Of a DNA stretch of 13,055 bases, positions 12,334 to 13,055 are shown one piece after another. The notes beneath the pieces were generated by a model that was given only the letters and a program-made list of their open reading frames with translations, was not told the DNA's origin and did no database searches. Position numbers and translations under genes: made by a program. The stretch is from Pyrobaculum sp. (GTDB taxonomy: Archaea > Thermoproteota > Thermoprotei > Thermoproteales > Thermoproteaceae): positions 1 to 13,055 of the forward strand of contig WYEI01000028.1 in the NCBI GenBank assembly GCA_009903905.1, written 5' to 3'. Every line of letters begins with the position of its first letter. Position 1 is the stretch's first letter.

Positions 12334-13041
12334 CTACGCTGAAGTTATGTTGTGGATTACTTCTTCTAGGTAGTTGGGGAGGTCTTCATATTTGATCGGT
12401 ATCGTCCCGGGGACGCGGAGGCCGTGGTTTAGGCTGTGGCGTATTAGTAATTTGACGTCGGCCTCCCTCCACGCAGGGAGGTCGTTTTCGCTGTCGCCCA
12501 TGTAGACCACGTGTCTGATGCCGAGTAGGGCCTTGAGGAGGCGGACGGCCTCGCCTTTATCCACGTCGGCGCCGTAGACGTCGACGAAGGGGTGCCGCGA
12601 GTAGCGGAGAATCTTGAGACCTAGCCGCTGGGCCAGCTGGAGGACCTCCTCTAGGCCGCGCGGCGGCGTGTCTCTCCCGCGCCAATCCACCGTGACGCCG
12701 GCGAGCCCCCCGTTCCACGTCCGCTTAGCCTCTACATACGCCTCTAGGCCGGAGGCGGCTTTATACACCTCCTCCACCGCCGCCGTGTTGAGACCGCGGG
12801 CCACCGCCACGTATCTCCCCGTCCTCACCTCTATGCCGTTTATACAGGCATATGCCGCAACGTAGGGGACCACCCTGGCAGCGAAGCCGCAGTCTTTCGT
12901 AGTGACCACCGCGACGGGCACAAGCTCGGCGAGTTTCCTCAAGGCGGCGTCCAGCGAAGGCGGCACCTCGGACCTGGACCTCACAAGCTCCGGCGGGATC
13001 AAAGTGCCGTCGAGGTCTGTGAAGAGGGCGATGCTAGCCAC
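12334..13041 (-). CDS. HAD-superfamily phosphatase (sugar-phosphatase-like, C2 cap)
   Basis: This 235-residue protein has all HAD motifs: motif I DLDGT with nucleophile Asp9 and Asp11, motif II in VVTTK (Thr47/Thr48), motif III Lys162 in DVDKGEA, and motif IV GDSENDLPAW (182-191) with Asp183 and Asp187. The cap between motifs II and III (about 85-150) is the C2 type found in sugar-phosphate phosphatases, including mannosyl-3-phosphoglycerate phosphatase and Cof-like enzymes. The ACINGIEV segment after motif II fits this group. The substrate cannot be assigned; a role in compatible solute or sugar-phosphate metabolism is only a guess. The start is GTG13041; no other start keeps motif I. Only 14 bp upstream are in the window, so its promoter is not visible. 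It is convergent with malate synthase and need not be linked to it. Confidence 0.85.
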   Translation of the reverse strand: MASIALFTDLDGTLIPPELVRSRSEVPPSLDAALRKLAELVPVAVVTTKDCGFAARVVPYVAAYACINGIEVRTGRYVAVARGLNTAAVEEVYKAASGLEAYVEAKRTWNGGLAGVTVDWRGRDTPPRGLEEVLQLAQRLGLKILRYSRHPFVDVYGADVDKGEAVRLLKALLGIRHVVYMGDSENDLPAWREADVKLLIRHSLNHGLRVPGTIPIKYEDLPNYLEEVIHNITSA

Positions 13042-13055
13042 AGAGCTATAAACTA

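Noticed and set aside
13047..13055. TATA-like TAGTTTATAG as promoter of the HAD phosphatase gene
   Set aside because: It lies only about 10 bp before GTG13041. A start 25 bp downstream would remove the catalytic DLDGT motif.

Overview
The window looks like chromosomal DNA of a hyperthermophilic crenarchaeon, most likely of the Thermoproteales (Pyrobaculum/Thermoproteus type). This is inferred from three things. The large malate synthase is of the crenarchaeal kind (813 aa). Six genes have a TATA-like box centred 24-25 bp upstream of the start codon, which implies leaderless transcripts. GTG starts and GAGGTG-type Shine-Dalgarno sequences also appear. No rRNA or tRNA gene is present to fix the taxonomy.

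Layout. (1) Positions 1-1056, minus strand: a TauE/SafE-type membrane exporter followed directly by an ArsR-type HTH regulator that runs off the window edge. A 24-bp inverted repeat sits on the exporter promoter and start. (2) 1075-1863: a 0.8-kb non-coding or decayed stretch with a striking 25-bp palindrome, fragments of a degraded plus-strand reading frame, and a promoter-like TATA followed by four successive hairpins (possible structured RNA). (3) 1864-3006, minus: a LutB-like LUD/iron-sulfur protein. (4) 3007-3666: decayed or uncertain coding material. (5) 3667-5250, minus: a lactate/glycolate permease of the LctP/GlcA family, divergent from (6) a plus-strand cluster, 5486-11960. That cluster encodes a GlcD-type FAD oxidase, a CCG-domain Fe-S protein, a 2x[4Fe-4S] ferredoxin-like protein, a second GlcD-type oxidase, and malate synthase. 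(7) 11961-12333: a gap with an IS605-right-end-like hairpin and a small repeated coding remnant. (8) 12334-13041, minus: a HAD-family phosphatase.

Central interpretation (inference from family knowledge plus context): positions 3667-11960 form a crenarchaeal counterpart of the E. coli glcDEFGBA glycolate operon. The permease takes up glycolate (or lactate). The two FAD subunits with the split GlcF-like Fe-S module oxidise it to glyoxylate (or pyruvate) and pass electrons through Fe-S clusters. Malate synthase condenses glyoxylate with acetyl-CoA to malate. No isocitrate lyase is seen in the window, so glyoxylate would come from the 2-hydroxyacid oxidase. The neighbouring LutB-like protein suggests lactate use as well. 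The most unusual points are the split and order-swapped GlcF, the duplicated GlcD, a promoter inside the operon, and a U-tract nested in the malate synthase promoter.
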